Part shown: piece after piece, positions 1-6,925 of the stretch | Numbering within the stretch: the stretch's first letter is position 1 | Layout: each line of letters opens with the position of its first letter | Source of the DNA: Spirosomataceae bacterium | Lineage (GTDB): Bacteria > Bacteroidota > Bacteroidia > Cytophagales > Spirosomataceae | Assembly (NCBI GenBank): GCA_025455795.1 | Contig: JALOLW010000185.1 | Span: 1-7,707, forward strand | Reading direction: 5' to 3' | DNA length: 7,707 bases | Notes under the pieces: generated by a model | What the model was told of the DNA's origin: nothing | Database searches by the model: none | Seen by the model: only the letters and a program-made list of their open reading frames with translations | Made by a program: the position numbers and the translations under genes

Positions 1-22
1 AGAGGTTTTGCTATGTGCATTT

Positions 23-59
23 GTGGGCATAGCAGGTACGTTGCTATGCCCACTTTTTT
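23..59 (+). terminator. hairpin with T-tract, terminator-like, inside the repeat array
   Basis: Bases 23-34 pair perfectly with 42-53 (12 bp, GTGGGCATAGCA against its complement) around a 7-nt loop, and six T follow at 54-59. This is the form of a factor-independent terminator for a + strand gene ending left of the window. The next repeat unit has a weaker copy of the same hairpin (92-116, with G-T pairs) and again six T at 120-125. It may therefore be a duplicated terminator, or simply a by-product of a palindromic repeat unit. No upstream gene is visible to decide. Confidence 0.45.
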
Positions 60-166
60 GCATAGCAATCAGATTGCTTGGGTCATTTATTGGCATAGTA
101 GGTACATTGCTATGCTCACTTTTTTGCATAGCAATCAGATTGCTTGGGTCATTTATTGGCATAGCA
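27..166. repeat. tandem repeat, 66-bp period built from two 33-bp half-units
   Basis: The octamer GCATAGCA (once GCATAGTA) begins at 27, 60, 93, 126 and 159, exactly every 33 bp. Units 1 and 3 are nearly identical, and units 2 and 4 are identical, so the array also has a 66-bp period. The two half-unit types share GCATAGCA, then TTGCT at the same offset, and a T-rich end, suggesting both come from one 33-bp ancestor. Type A contains the inverse TGCTATGC and so forms a hairpin. Type B contains AGCAATC-A-GATTGCT. The fifth copy breaks off after the octamer. The open frame across it is only a consequence of the period being a multiple of three. Confidence 0.85.
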
Positions 167-259
167 AGAGTAACTTCAGAGGGCTGAAATTGATTCTGGG
201 CTGTTGAACAAAGTGATGGCGTTGCTGAATCGGTTTAGATTTTGAAGAAAAACAGTTAC

Positions 260-307
260 TTTTACCATGAAAATTAAAAACTCTACTTTCAAATTTTCAT
301 GGTAAAA
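260..307. repeat. perfect 16-bp inverted repeat upstream of the sulfatase operon
   Basis: TTTTACCATGAAAATT at 260-275 is exactly matched by its reverse complement at 292-307, with a 16-nt spacer. It ends 30 bp before the chosen ATG of the first sulfatase, so it would lie in the leader or promoter of that operon. The arms are AT-rich and have no following T-run, so it does not look like a terminator. It could be an operator for a dimeric regulator, a leader hairpin, or the trace of a small mobile element. The sequence does not tell these apart. Confidence 0.7.
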
Positions 308-337
308 TGGTATAAAGATATAGCACCCGAAATACCT

Positions 338-1948
338 ATGAAGGCAATAAGAACCCTATTCTCTTTATTCATTATCCAGTTGATGGTGGATGTCATACTT
401 TCTTTGGGTACAAGGAGGCTTTACGCCCAAAAACCCAACATCATCATTATTTTGGCCGACGACTTGGGGTACAGTGATATTGGCTGTTACGGGGCTGAAA
501 TTCAGACACCTAACCTTGATAAACTTGCTGCCAAAGGCGTAAAATTTACGCAGTTTTACAACGCTGCCCGTTGCTGCCCAAGTCGGGCGAGCTTGCTCAC
601 GGGCGTGTATCCGCATCAGGCAGGTATGGGTGAGATGGTGGTCAATAAACCCAAAAACCGTAGCACCGAAACCGCCTATCAAGGTTGGCTCAGTAAGCAA
701 ACCGTGACCATCGCTGAGGTACTCAAAACCGCAGGCTACAACACCTACCTGTCGGGCAAGTGGCACGTGGGCGAAGAACGCCAAGATTGGCCGCTTCAAC
801 GTGGTTTCGACCGCTATTTTGGCTTGATAAGCGGGGCCAATAGTTACTACGAACTACTGCCCAATCGCCTGATTTTGAAAGACAACGAGCCTTATACTTT
901 GCCCCAAAATACCTACTTTACCGATGCTGTCAGTGACCATGCCGTAGGGTTTTTGCAACAAAATCCGAAAGGCAAGCCCTTCTTTTTGTACCTTGCTTAC
1001 ACCGCCCCGCATTGGCCTCTGCAAGCCCCCGCCGAAGAAATAGCCTACTACCGAGGCAAGTACCGCAAAGGTTGGGACGAGTTGCGAAAAGAGCGTTTTG
1101 AGCGACAAAAACAGATGGGATTACTACCCAAAAACCTCCAACTACCCGACCGAGAAAACGGCATGATTCCCTGGGCAGAAGCCACCAACACCGACGAATG
1201 GGACTTACGCATGGCTACTTATGCCGCTATGGTAACCCGCATGGACAAAGGTATTGGGCAGATTATCAAGCAGTTGGAGCAATCGGGGCAGATGGACAAC
1301 ACGATGATTGTGTTTTTGTCGGACAACGGGGCTTGTGCCGAAGTGCTGGACGGACGGGCCAAACGAGACTTGGGCGATACTCGCTATGCTGCTGCCCTCA
1401 ACGCCCCCACGGGTACGCCTGCCTCATACACGGCGTATGACAAAAACTGGGCGTTTGTAGGCAATACCCCTTTCCGACTGTACAAGCAATACACCCACGA
1501 AGGCGGCATTGCCACTCCTATGATTGTACATTACCCACGTCTCATCAAGAAGTCATTCCAAACCAACCAAGTAGGACACCTCATGGACCTTATGCCCACG
1601 TGCCTCGAATTGGCAGGGGTAAGCTATCCTACGGAATTTAACCAACAAAAAATCAGAGCCTTAGAAGGAAAAAGCCTCGTGCCGATTCTGAAAAACAAAG
1701 ATCGCAAATCGCATGATTTTTTGGCTTGGGAACATTTTGACAGTCGAGCGTTGCGGCAGGGCGATTGGAAGATTGTGTGGGCGCGTCACCTCAAAAAATG
1801 GGAACTTTACAACCTCAAAACCGACCGCACCGAAACCCGCAACTTAGCCGATATCAACCCCCAAAAGCTGCAAGAAATGCTCACTCTCTACGACCAATGG
1901 GCAAGGAAAGTGGGCGTGGAAATGAGAAAAAGCGGGGGTGGGGATTAA
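338..1948 (+). CDS. secreted sulfatase, formylglycine type (family S1), first of a tandem pair
   Basis: Family S1 sulfatases hydrolyse sulfate esters, here most likely on polysaccharides, outside the inner membrane. From the ATG at 338 (536 aa) the protein opens with a positively charged end and a hydrophobic stretch typical of a signal peptide, ending near YAQ before KPNIIII. An in-frame ATG at 299 would add 13 residues without improving the signal peptide and lies in an inverted repeat, so I prefer 338. Seen in order: metal-binding LADD (about 41-42), the C-C-P-S-R site with Cys79 as the formylglycine precursor, GKWHVG (Lys141, His143), APHW (His225), LSDNG (Asp329, Asn330) and FRLYKQYTHEGG (Lys383). 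All expected active-site positions are present. The WEHFDSRALRQGDWKIV and LYNLKTDRTE stretches near the end are usual for the family. The pattern recalls subgroup S1_4, but I cannot confirm that. The exact substrate is unknown. Confidence 0.93.
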   Translation: MKAIRTLFSLFIIQLMVDVILSLGTRRLYAQKPNIIIILADDLGYSDIGCYGAEIQTPNLDKLAAKGVKFTQFYNAARCCPSRASLLTGVYPHQAGMGEMVVNKPKNRSTETAYQGWLSKQTVTIAEVLKTAGYNTYLSGKWHVGEERQDWPLQRGFDRYFGLISGANSYYELLPNRLILKDNEPYTLPQNTYFTDAVSDHAVGFLQQNPKGKPFFLYLAYTAPHWPLQAPAEEIAYYRGKYRKGWDELRKERFERQKQMGLLPKNLQLPDRENGMIPWAEATNTDEWDLRMATYAAMVTRMDKGIGQIIKQLEQSGQMDNTMIVFLSDNGACAEVLDGRAKRDLGDTRYAAALNAPTGTPASYTAYDKNWAFVGNTPFRLYKQYTHEGGIATPMIVHYPRLIKKSFQTNQVGHLMDLMPTCLELAGVSYPTEFNQQKIRALEGKSLVPILKNKDRKSHDFLAWEHFDSRALRQGDWKIVWARHLKKWELYNLKTDRTETRNLADINPQKLQEMLTLYDQWARKVGVEMRKSGGGD

Positions 1949-1975
1949 ATATTTAGAATTTTTTTTCAAAAAATT

Positions 1976-3346
1976 ATGCAAAAAATCTTCTTACAGTTCC
2001 TTTTTTTTATCGTTTCAATAGCAGGTAGTTTAGCCCAATCTCGCCCCAACATCATCTTTATCTTGGCCGATGACTTGGGCTATATGGATTTAGGATGCTA
2101 CGGCAATCCCTACAACGAAACACCCCACCTCGATGCCCTTGCCAAAGGCGGTATCCGCTTCACACAGGCGTATGCAGCCAGTACGGTTTGCTCTCCGTCG
2201 AGGGCAGCGATCATGACGGGTAAACACCCCGCCCGACTCAAACTCACCAATTTTATCAACGGTCGGCGGGAAGACTCGCTCTCGCCCGTGCGGGCAGCTG
2301 ACTGGAAACCCTACCTGCCCACTGCTGAAATTACGCTAGCTGAAAGGCTCAAAACGCTTGGCTATCAGACGGGTATGATTGGTAAATGGCACTTGGGAGT
2401 GGGCGACTCGCTCGCCCCGTGGCGGCAGGGCTTCGACTACGCCCGCATGATTGGTCGCAACGGACTCGACTACTACAATTACAGCATCGCCACCCCCGAC
2501 CCCAAAGACGCTTTTACCGACAAAGGTACTTACTACCTCACCGACCGACTCACCGACTATGCCACCGAATTTATTGGCAAGCAGTCGTCCGAAAAGCCTT
2601 TTTTCTTGTACTTGACCTACTCTACACCCCACGTCTATCTGGTGCCTCGCCCCGATAAGTTGGGGAAGTATTTTAGGAAATACGAACAATATGAAGGCAA
2701 ATACAACCCCAATTATGCGGCCATGATAGAGAGCATGGACGATGGTATCGGCAAAATCATCGCCCTACTCAAAGCCCAAAATCAACTCGAAAACACGCTC
2801 ATCGTGTTTGCTTCTGACAACGGTGGTGTAGGTTTGCCCGAATTGGGGCCGATTCCCACTCATTCTGAACCGCTACGGAAATGGAAAGGACACATCTATG
2901 AAGGTGGTATTAGAGTGCCTACAATATGGTTTTGGCAAGGCAAAATACAGTCACAACAGATTTGTAATGAACCATTTAGCAATGTGGACTATGTACCTAC
3001 TTTCATGGAAATACTGGGCCAGTCTGCTACCATTAGTCCCGATTCGAGAAGTGTGGCTTCACTGCTGGCACAGCCTCAGAAGCCCTTAGAAAACCGTCCT
3101 ATTTTTTGGCATTACCCACATTTTAGCAATCAGTTGGGTCGCCCAGCGGGTGCAGTGCGGCTGGGCGATTGGAAGTTGGTTGAAAACTACGAAACCAACG
3201 CTATCGAACTCTACAACCTCAAAGAAGACCTCAGTGAAAGTCGAGATTTGTCGAAGCAAAATCCGCAGAAAGCCAAAGAGTTGTTCCAACTTTTAACACA
3301 ATGGCAGAAAGAGGTAGGGGCTAATATGCCGATACGGAAAAAATGA
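1976..3346 (+). CDS. secreted sulfatase, formylglycine type (family S1), second of a tandem pair
   Basis: This 456-aa sulfatase begins with a clear signal peptide (hydrophobic residues about 4-20, likely cleavage after LAQS). The metal-binding LADD is at 31-33, the maturation site C-S-P-S-R has Cys72, and GKWHLG (Lys137, His139), STPH (His219), SDNGG (Asp281, Asn282) and KWKGHIYEGGIRVP (Lys304) complete the active site. It starts 27 bp after the first sulfatase, with only an A/T-rich leader between, so the two are probably co-transcribed. It is about 80 residues shorter and differs strongly from its neighbour outside the core motifs. The pair therefore is not a recent duplication and likely acts on different sulfate positions or sugars. 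The CSPSRAAIMTGKHPARLKLT region recalls subgroup S1_16, as an inference. A maturase must be encoded elsewhere. Confidence 0.93.
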   Translation: MQKIFLQFLFFIVSIAGSLAQSRPNIIFILADDLGYMDLGCYGNPYNETPHLDALAKGGIRFTQAYAASTVCSPSRAAIMTGKHPARLKLTNFINGRREDSLSPVRAADWKPYLPTAEITLAERLKTLGYQTGMIGKWHLGVGDSLAPWRQGFDYARMIGRNGLDYYNYSIATPDPKDAFTDKGTYYLTDRLTDYATEFIGKQSSEKPFFLYLTYSTPHVYLVPRPDKLGKYFRKYEQYEGKYNPNYAAMIESMDDGIGKIIALLKAQNQLENTLIVFASDNGGVGLPELGPIPTHSEPLRKWKGHIYEGGIRVPTIWFWQGKIQSQQICNEPFSNVDYVPTFMEILGQSATISPDSRSVASLLAQPQKPLENRPIFWHYPHFSNQLGRPAGAVRLGDWKLVENYETNAIELYNLKEDLSESRDLSKQNPQKAKELFQLLTQWQKEVGANMPIRKK

Positions 3347-3401
3347 AAACCTATTCAAGTAAATACGGTATTGCGGAAAAAAGCCTAATGCTCATATCAA
3401 T

Positions 3402-3530
3402 ATGGAGGAAAAGACGACCAATATCGTAAAAGCATTGAAAAGAGGAAAATTGAGTGTTGAAGAAATAGCCTAAGGTTTTGACGTAACCATCGCCTATATT
3501 CTCCAAGTCAAAGCAGCGTATCATCTGTGA
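3402..3530 (+). pseudogene. relic of the C-terminal tail of a PD-(D/E)XK nuclease/transposase-like gene
   Basis: Reading from 3402 gives 23 residues containing NIVKALKRGKLSVEEIA, then a TAA at 3471, then in the same frame GFDVTIAYILQVKAAYHL and a TGA at 3528. The whole stretch reads as one small helix-turn-helix-like tail interrupted by one stop. Such tails (Lys-rich helix, then x-LSVEEIA-x-x-F-x-V-x-x-x-Y-x-L) are familiar at the end of Bacteroidota PD-(D/E)XK nuclease family transposase/Rpn-type proteins. The nuclease domain is missing: upstream the same frame reaches a stop at 3360 with no recognisable domain. I read it as the remnant of a decayed mobile gene. The family call is from memory of the pattern and is only moderately sure. 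Confidence 0.45.
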
Positions 3531-3544
3531 AGACCCCTATTCAC

Positions 3545-3585
3545 GCGGATTTTCCGTTGGGCGGAGACTGCGCCCGCGGGTTTTC
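3545..3585. repeat. GC-rich block: hairpin flanked by direct 10-bp repeats
   Basis: GCGGATTTTC (3545-3554) and GCGGGTTTTC (3576-3585) are direct repeats with one mismatch, 31 bp apart. Between them GGGCG (3559-3563) pairs with CGCCC (3571-3575) around GAGACTG. The block is much more GC-rich than the surrounding intergenic DNA. It could be a dispersed intergenic repeat, or a weak terminator for the sulfatase transcript because TTTTCTTT follows. Confidence 0.4.
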
Positions 3586-3633
3586 TTTCGATGATTCGCT
3601 TCGGTAGATGCAGAACGCAACAAGTTTTTTTCG

Positions 3634-3641
3634 TTTCTTTG
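3634..3641 (+). promoter_or_regulatory. probable -7 box of the eno promoter
   Basis: TTTCTTTG lies 40 bp before the eno start and differs at one position from the Bacteroidota sigma-A -7 consensus TAnnTTTG. I see no good TTG -33 element at the usual 17-20 bp distance. The position suits a short A/T-rich leader (3649-3681) without a Shine-Dalgarno sequence, which is normal in this phylum. Confidence 0.4.
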
Positions 3642-3681
3642 CACCTGCAAATCTTCTGTTTAATAAAACCTACCTTAAACA

Positions 3682-4959
3682 ATGAGTACAATCCAATCAG
3701 TACACGCACGTCAAATCTTAGATTCTCGCGGAAACCCCACGGTGGAAGTGGACGTACGCACCGAAAATGGCTTTTTAGGCCGCGCTGCCGTACCCTCGGG
3801 CGCATCTACGGGCATACACGAAGCCGTCGAACTCCGCGACGATGACAAAAACGTCTATCTCGGCAAAGGCGTGCTGAAAGCTGTCGAAAACGTCAATGAA
3901 TTGATATATCCTGAGTTGCTGGGGCTGTCGGTATTTGAGCAAAATCTGGTGGACAAAATCATGATTGAACTCGACGGCACACCCAACAAGGGTAAACTCG
4001 GTGCCAATGCGATTTTGGGCGTGTCGTTGGCCGTAGCCAAAGCCGCTGCCCAAGAAGCAGGAATGTCGCTTTTCCGCTACATAGGTGGCGTCAATGCCAA
4101 CACCCTTCCCGTCCCGATGATGAACATTATGAACGGTGGCGCACACGCCGACAATGCCATTGATTTTCAGGAATTTATGGTAATGCCCGTCAATGCCGAA
4201 ACTTTCTCGCAGTCGCTCCGCATGGGTACAGAGGTGTTTCACGCGCTGAAAGGCGTGTTGAAGAAAAAAGGTTATTCGACCAACGTGGGCGATGAAGGTG
4301 GTTTTGCCCCCAACATCCAATCCAACATCGAAGCCCTTGATACCATCATGTTGGCTATCGAAAAAGCAGGCTACAAGCCCGGCGAAGATATTTGTATCGC
4401 CATGGACGCGGCAGTGTCGGAGCTTTGGAACGAAGAAAAACAACGCTACGTTTTCAAAAAATCTACCAAAGAAGAGTTTACATCAGCTGAAATGGCCGAT
4501 TTTTGGACCAATTGGGTCAACAACTACCCCATCATCAGTATTGAAGATGGCATGGCCGAAGATGACTGGGAAGGGTGGAAACTCCACACGGATGCCCTTA
4601 AAGGCAAATGCCAACTCGTAGGCGACGACCTCTTTGTGACCAATGTAAAACGCCTCCAAATGGGCATTGATAAAGGTGTAGCCAACGCCGTATTGGTGAA
4701 GGTAAACCAAATTGGTTCATTGACCGAAACGATTGATACCGTAAACCTTGCCAAACGTAATAGCTACAAAAACATCATGAGTCACCGCTCTGGTGAAACC
4801 GAAGACAGCACCATTGCTGACTTGGCGGTAGCACTCAATACGGGTCAAATCAAAACAGGTTCGGCGTCGCGCTCCGACCGTATGGCAAAATACAACCAAC
4901 TCTTGCGCATCGAAGAAGAACTCGGCGAAACGGCCTACTTCCCCGGACGTAAGTTCTAA
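3682..4959 (+). CDS. eno: enolase (phosphopyruvate hydratase)
   Basis: Enolase converts 2-phosphoglycerate to phosphoenolpyruvate in cytoplasmic glycolysis, and the reverse in gluconeogenesis, using Mg2+. The 425-aa product has the full family length. Visible family blocks are ARQILDSRGNPTVEVDV (9-25), SGAST (39-43), the GANAILGVSLA stretch (108-117), HADNAIDFQEF (155-165), NVGDEGGFAPN (201-211), SIEDGMAEDDW (286-296), GDDLFVTN and SHRSGETED (367-375). By comparison with characterised enolases, Glu205 and Lys340 are the acid/base pair. Asp242, Glu288 and Asp315 bind the metal. His155, Glu164, Arg369, Ser370 and Lys391 line the substrate site. All are present, so it should be active. It stands alone between the sulfatase pair and a convergent gene, with its own promoter and terminator. 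Start ATG is unambiguous from the N-terminal motif. Confidence 0.99.
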   Translation: MSTIQSVHARQILDSRGNPTVEVDVRTENGFLGRAAVPSGASTGIHEAVELRDDDKNVYLGKGVLKAVENVNELIYPELLGLSVFEQNLVDKIMIELDGTPNKGKLGANAILGVSLAVAKAAAQEAGMSLFRYIGGVNANTLPVPMMNIMNGGAHADNAIDFQEFMVMPVNAETFSQSLRMGTEVFHALKGVLKKKGYSTNVGDEGGFAPNIQSNIEALDTIMLAIEKAGYKPGEDICIAMDAAVSELWNEEKQRYVFKKSTKEEFTSAEMADFWTNWVNNYPIISIEDGMAEDDWEGWKLHTDALKGKCQLVGDDLFVTNVKRLQMGIDKGVANAVLVKVNQIGSLTETIDTVNLAKRNSYKNIMSHRSGETEDSTIADLAVALNTGQIKTGSASRSDRMAKYNQLLRIEEELGETAYFPGRKF

Positions 4960-4975
4960 TTGTCGGATTTGGTTG

Positions 4976-5026
4976 CTAACAAAAAACCCCGCAAAGCAAA
5001 AATGGCTTTGCGGGGTTTTTTGTTAG
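4976..5026. terminator. bidirectional intrinsic terminator between convergent genes
   Basis: Bases 4976-4997 and 5005-5026 are perfect reverse complements (22 bp) around the 7-nt loop AAAAATG. The stem has a GC core (CCCCGCAAAGC) flanked by six A on the left and six T on the right, so it works as hairpin plus T-run on either strand. It lies 16 bp after the eno stop and 33 bp beyond the stop of the facing dehydrogenase gene, and should serve both. Confidence 0.95.
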
Positions 5027-5059
5027 TTCATTGTAAGGGAGTTGAACCTTCTGCTCTTT

Positions 5060-6253
5060 TTACCGATACTCTAAAGTTTGGATTTTTCCCGCTTGATAGT
5101 TGAGCAAATACAACTCGCCCGCTTCGTCTTCTCCAAACGACGACAACGAGCCTATCAAGCGCGTCAAGGTAGCATTGGTGGCAGTACGCGACGTTTCGTT
5201 GTAGTCGAGTGACCAAATATTGCCGCTCACATAATCGCCATAGACGTAGCGACCTGCCAAATTGGGCAACTTACGCCCCCGATACACGTACCCGCCCGTG
5301 ATAGAACGCCCTTCCGAAGTGCCGTAGTCAAATATGGGTTCGGTGAGTCCTGCGCGGTTGCAATTGTTGGCAGGATTGTAGCACTCGCGCCCTTCCGCAA
5401 CGCGCCAGCCGTAGTTGGCACCACGTTCCAAAATATCTATTTCTTCGCGGTTATTTTGACCTACATCGGCTATCCACATCCGTCCGTTGCTGCGGTCGGC
5501 GGTGAGTTTCCAGGGATTACGAAGACCATAAGCAAAGATTTCGGCGCGGGCGTTGGCTTGGTTTCTAAATGGGTTGTCGGCAGGAATCCCGTAAGCCAGC
5601 CCTCCTTCTGCCCTATTCACGTCTATGCGCAAGATTTTGCCGAGCAGATTGCCTAAGTTTTGGGAATTATTTTGCGGGTCGCCCCCCGAGCCACCGTCGC
5701 CCGTGGTGATGTAAAGAAAGCCATCACGCCCAAACAGAATTGAGCCTGCGTTATGGTTGGCAAAAGGCTGATTATAAGCCAAAAGCACTTGCTCACTGGC
5801 AGGGTCTCCGACGGTACGGTTAGAAGAAAACCGCGAAATCACCGATTGCAGTTGGCCGTTGGTACGGCGCGTATAGTGCAGAAAAACCTGGCCGTTGGTG
5901 TTGAAATTGGGGTGAAAAGCCATGCCTAACAGCCCCGTTTCTCCCCCAGAAGCTACTCGACTGCTGATGTCAATAAAAATGTCATTCTGCGTGACGTTGG
6001 GGTTATTGGCAAAAACCCGTACCACACCGCGCTGTTCGAGTACAAAAACCCGATTGCTTCCGTCGCCCGCGTGTAGGAGTTCGATAGGGTTGGTAAAACT
6101 CAAATTGGCAAACGCATCTACCACCCGCCAAGTAGCGTTGGGGTTGGTAGGAACGACGGGAGTGGTAGGAGTAGCTGGGGTATTTTGGTCAGTTTTACAA
6201 GCCAAAAACATCGCCAGCAAAAGCGCGAAGCTCATCATCTCAGTGGATTTCAT
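5060..6253 (-). CDS. PQQ-dependent sugar (glucose/sorbosone-type) dehydrogenase family lipoprotein
   Basis: Members of this six-bladed beta-propeller family (soluble glucose dehydrogenase and Hedgehog-interacting-protein-like) oxidise sugars with PQQ and Ca2+ outside the cytoplasm. Starting at 6253 the protein has 397 aa, with a short charged end, a hydrophobic stretch and FLAC at 16-19, so Cys19 is a probable lipid anchor. A Thr/Pro-rich linker (25-38) follows. Family blocks are GGETGLLGMAFHPNF (103-117), HNAGSILFGRDGFLYITTGDGG (His167 matching the catalytic His), GKILRIDV, FAYGLRNPWKL (240-250), WIADVGQNNREEID, GANYGW and SITGGYVYRG (317-326). Cys291 and Cys298 may form a disulfide. The frame is open upstream into RHS-like sequence as far as 6589, but the signal peptide argues for initiation at 6253. 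The true substrate is unknown. No PQQ synthesis gene is in the window. Confidence 0.9.
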   Translation of the reverse strand: MKSTEMMSFALLLAMFLACKTDQNTPATPTTPVVPTNPNATWRVVDAFANLSFTNPIELLHAGDGSNRVFVLEQRGVVRVFANNPNVTQNDIFIDISSRVASGGETGLLGMAFHPNFNTNGQVFLHYTRRTNGQLQSVISRFSSNRTVGDPASEQVLLAYNQPFANHNAGSILFGRDGFLYITTGDGGSGGDPQNNSQNLGNLLGKILRIDVNRAEGGLAYGIPADNPFRNQANARAEIFAYGLRNPWKLTADRSNGRMWIADVGQNNREEIDILERGANYGWRVAEGRECYNPANNCNRAGLTEPIFDYGTSEGRSITGGYVYRGRKLPNLAGRYVYGDYVSGNIWSLDYNETSRTATNATLTRLIGSLSSFGEDEAGELYLLNYQAGKIQTLEYR

Positions 6254-6321
6254 ATTTGTCAAGAAAGTGTGTTGATATAGCTTTAAAACGCGGTAGCGTG
6301 TAGAATTGTTGTAAAAAAAAA

Positions 6322-6541
6322 CACCCAACTCTAACCCAAAAGGCGAGTATTGACGCATTGCCAACACTTCATTGGTGCTTTCATCACTGCTTTGGCGGAT
6401 AAGTCCATCGTTGTCTTTATCAGTAAACAGCACCCGCTGATTGCCCAAGTGGTCTTTGAGAACGTATTGCCATTGGTAGGTGGGTTGCGGTTGGATGGTT
6501 GCACTGAATTTATCGGCAGCAGTGGCCTCAAAACCTGGCAA
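6322..6541 (-). pseudogene. orphan RHS core fragment
   Basis: This stretch encodes TYQWQYVLKDHLGNQRVLFT, a DKDNDG segment and QYSPFGLELG, a familiar part of the Bacteroidota RHS repeat-associated core (the DHLGN and PFG-x-E motifs). The rest of the core (GARMYDP onward) is absent: similarity stops after LELG and unrelated sequence with nine T follows. The last 22 bp match exactly the RHS gene at 7679-7700, but the neighbouring Ser codon is TCG here and AGT there, so the copies are related rather than just duplicated. The frame is open back to the stop at 6590 and onward into the dehydrogenase. It has no ATG before 6358. I read it as the leftover of an older RHS end displaced by cassette exchange. 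Confidence 0.75.
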
Positions 6542-6589
6542 TAAGCAGATTTGTTGTGCTTGAATATCCCATCTTGTCGCAACCGATAT

Positions 6590-6925
6590 TTAGGGATAAT
6601 GCCAGATTCCCGCCTTGGCAGCAATAGTAAAATCACGTATTTTCAAAGAGTAAAATTTATCATCACTTTTTTTAAATAACCCTTTTATTAATCCAACTAT
6701 ATCAATCGTTTCAGGAGCAAAATACTTTTGATAATCAAAAGGTTGAGGAAAATGGACATTAAACGTTTCTATATAGCTTTCCATTAGCTTTTCTGCATCT
6801 ATACCTGCTATTCCTAAATCATCCATAGTTGTATCTAAGGTGAGATTTATTTCCGAAGCGTAGGGCCAAAAATCTCTGATAAATTCAAAAACTTGTTCTT
6901 CTATTTGAGCGTCTTTATGGTTCAT
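6590..6925 (-). CDS. DUF1493-like small protein, probable immunity protein of the RHS tail
   Basis: The 111-aa product is acidic and soluble, with no signal peptide. Length and layout fit DUF1493, an acyl-carrier-like family: an N-terminal helix (EEQVFEFIRDFW, 9-20), then TMDDLGIAGIDAEKLMESY (33-51), which mimics the D-L-G-x-D-S-L motif of acyl carrier proteins, and an ending SLKIRDFTIAAKAGIW (93-108) resembling the usual family C-terminus. The serine that would carry phosphopantetheine is missing, so acyl carriage is unlikely. Its ATG overlaps the end of the RHS gene by 11 bp, which suggests translational coupling, and its position directly after a variable RHS tail is that of an immunity gene. 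The family call is moderately sure. The immunity role is inferred from position only. Its DNA is visibly AT-richer than the dehydrogenase and eno genes, as is common for exchanged cassettes. Confidence 0.75.
   Translation of the reverse strand: MNHKDAQIEEQVFEFIRDFWPYASEINLTLDTTMDDLGIAGIDAEKLMESYIETFNVHFPQPFDYQKYFAPETIDIVGLIKGLFKKSDDKFYSLKIRDFTIAAKAGIWHYP

Noticed and set aside
27..166. CRISPR array
   Set aside because: The segments between octamers are themselves repeated rather than unique spacers, and no cas gene is visible.
13..207. Open frame of 64 codons with internal 22-residue repeats
   Set aside because: It only reflects a 66-bp DNA repeat, which stays open because the period is a multiple of three. 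There is no plausible start context and the hairpins point to non-coding DNA.
204..244. Possible TTG / TAGATTTTG promoter for the sulfatase operon
   Set aside because: The -7 spacing has one extra base and the nearest TTG elements lie 11 or 29 bp away, outside the usual 17-20 bp, so it is too weak to call.
365..799. 144-codon open frame on the - strand inside the first sulfatase
   Set aside because: It is antisense to the conserved sulfatase core and has no recognisable protein features.
3775..4443. 222-codon open frame on the - strand inside eno
   Set aside because: It is antisense to highly conserved enolase sequence, resembles no protein family, and is explained by codon bias of the sense gene.
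5060..6541. Single 493-aa gene joining the RHS fragment and the dehydrogenase
   Set aside because: A signal peptide with lipoprotein cysteine begins at 6253 and would be buried inside such a fusion. The RHS part lacks an ATG near its beginning. Treated as a chance in-frame junction.
6331..6636. 101-codon - strand open frame overlapping the orphan RHS fragment and the end of the DUF1493-like gene
   Set aside because: The RHS motifs are in the other frame, and this one shows no family pattern.
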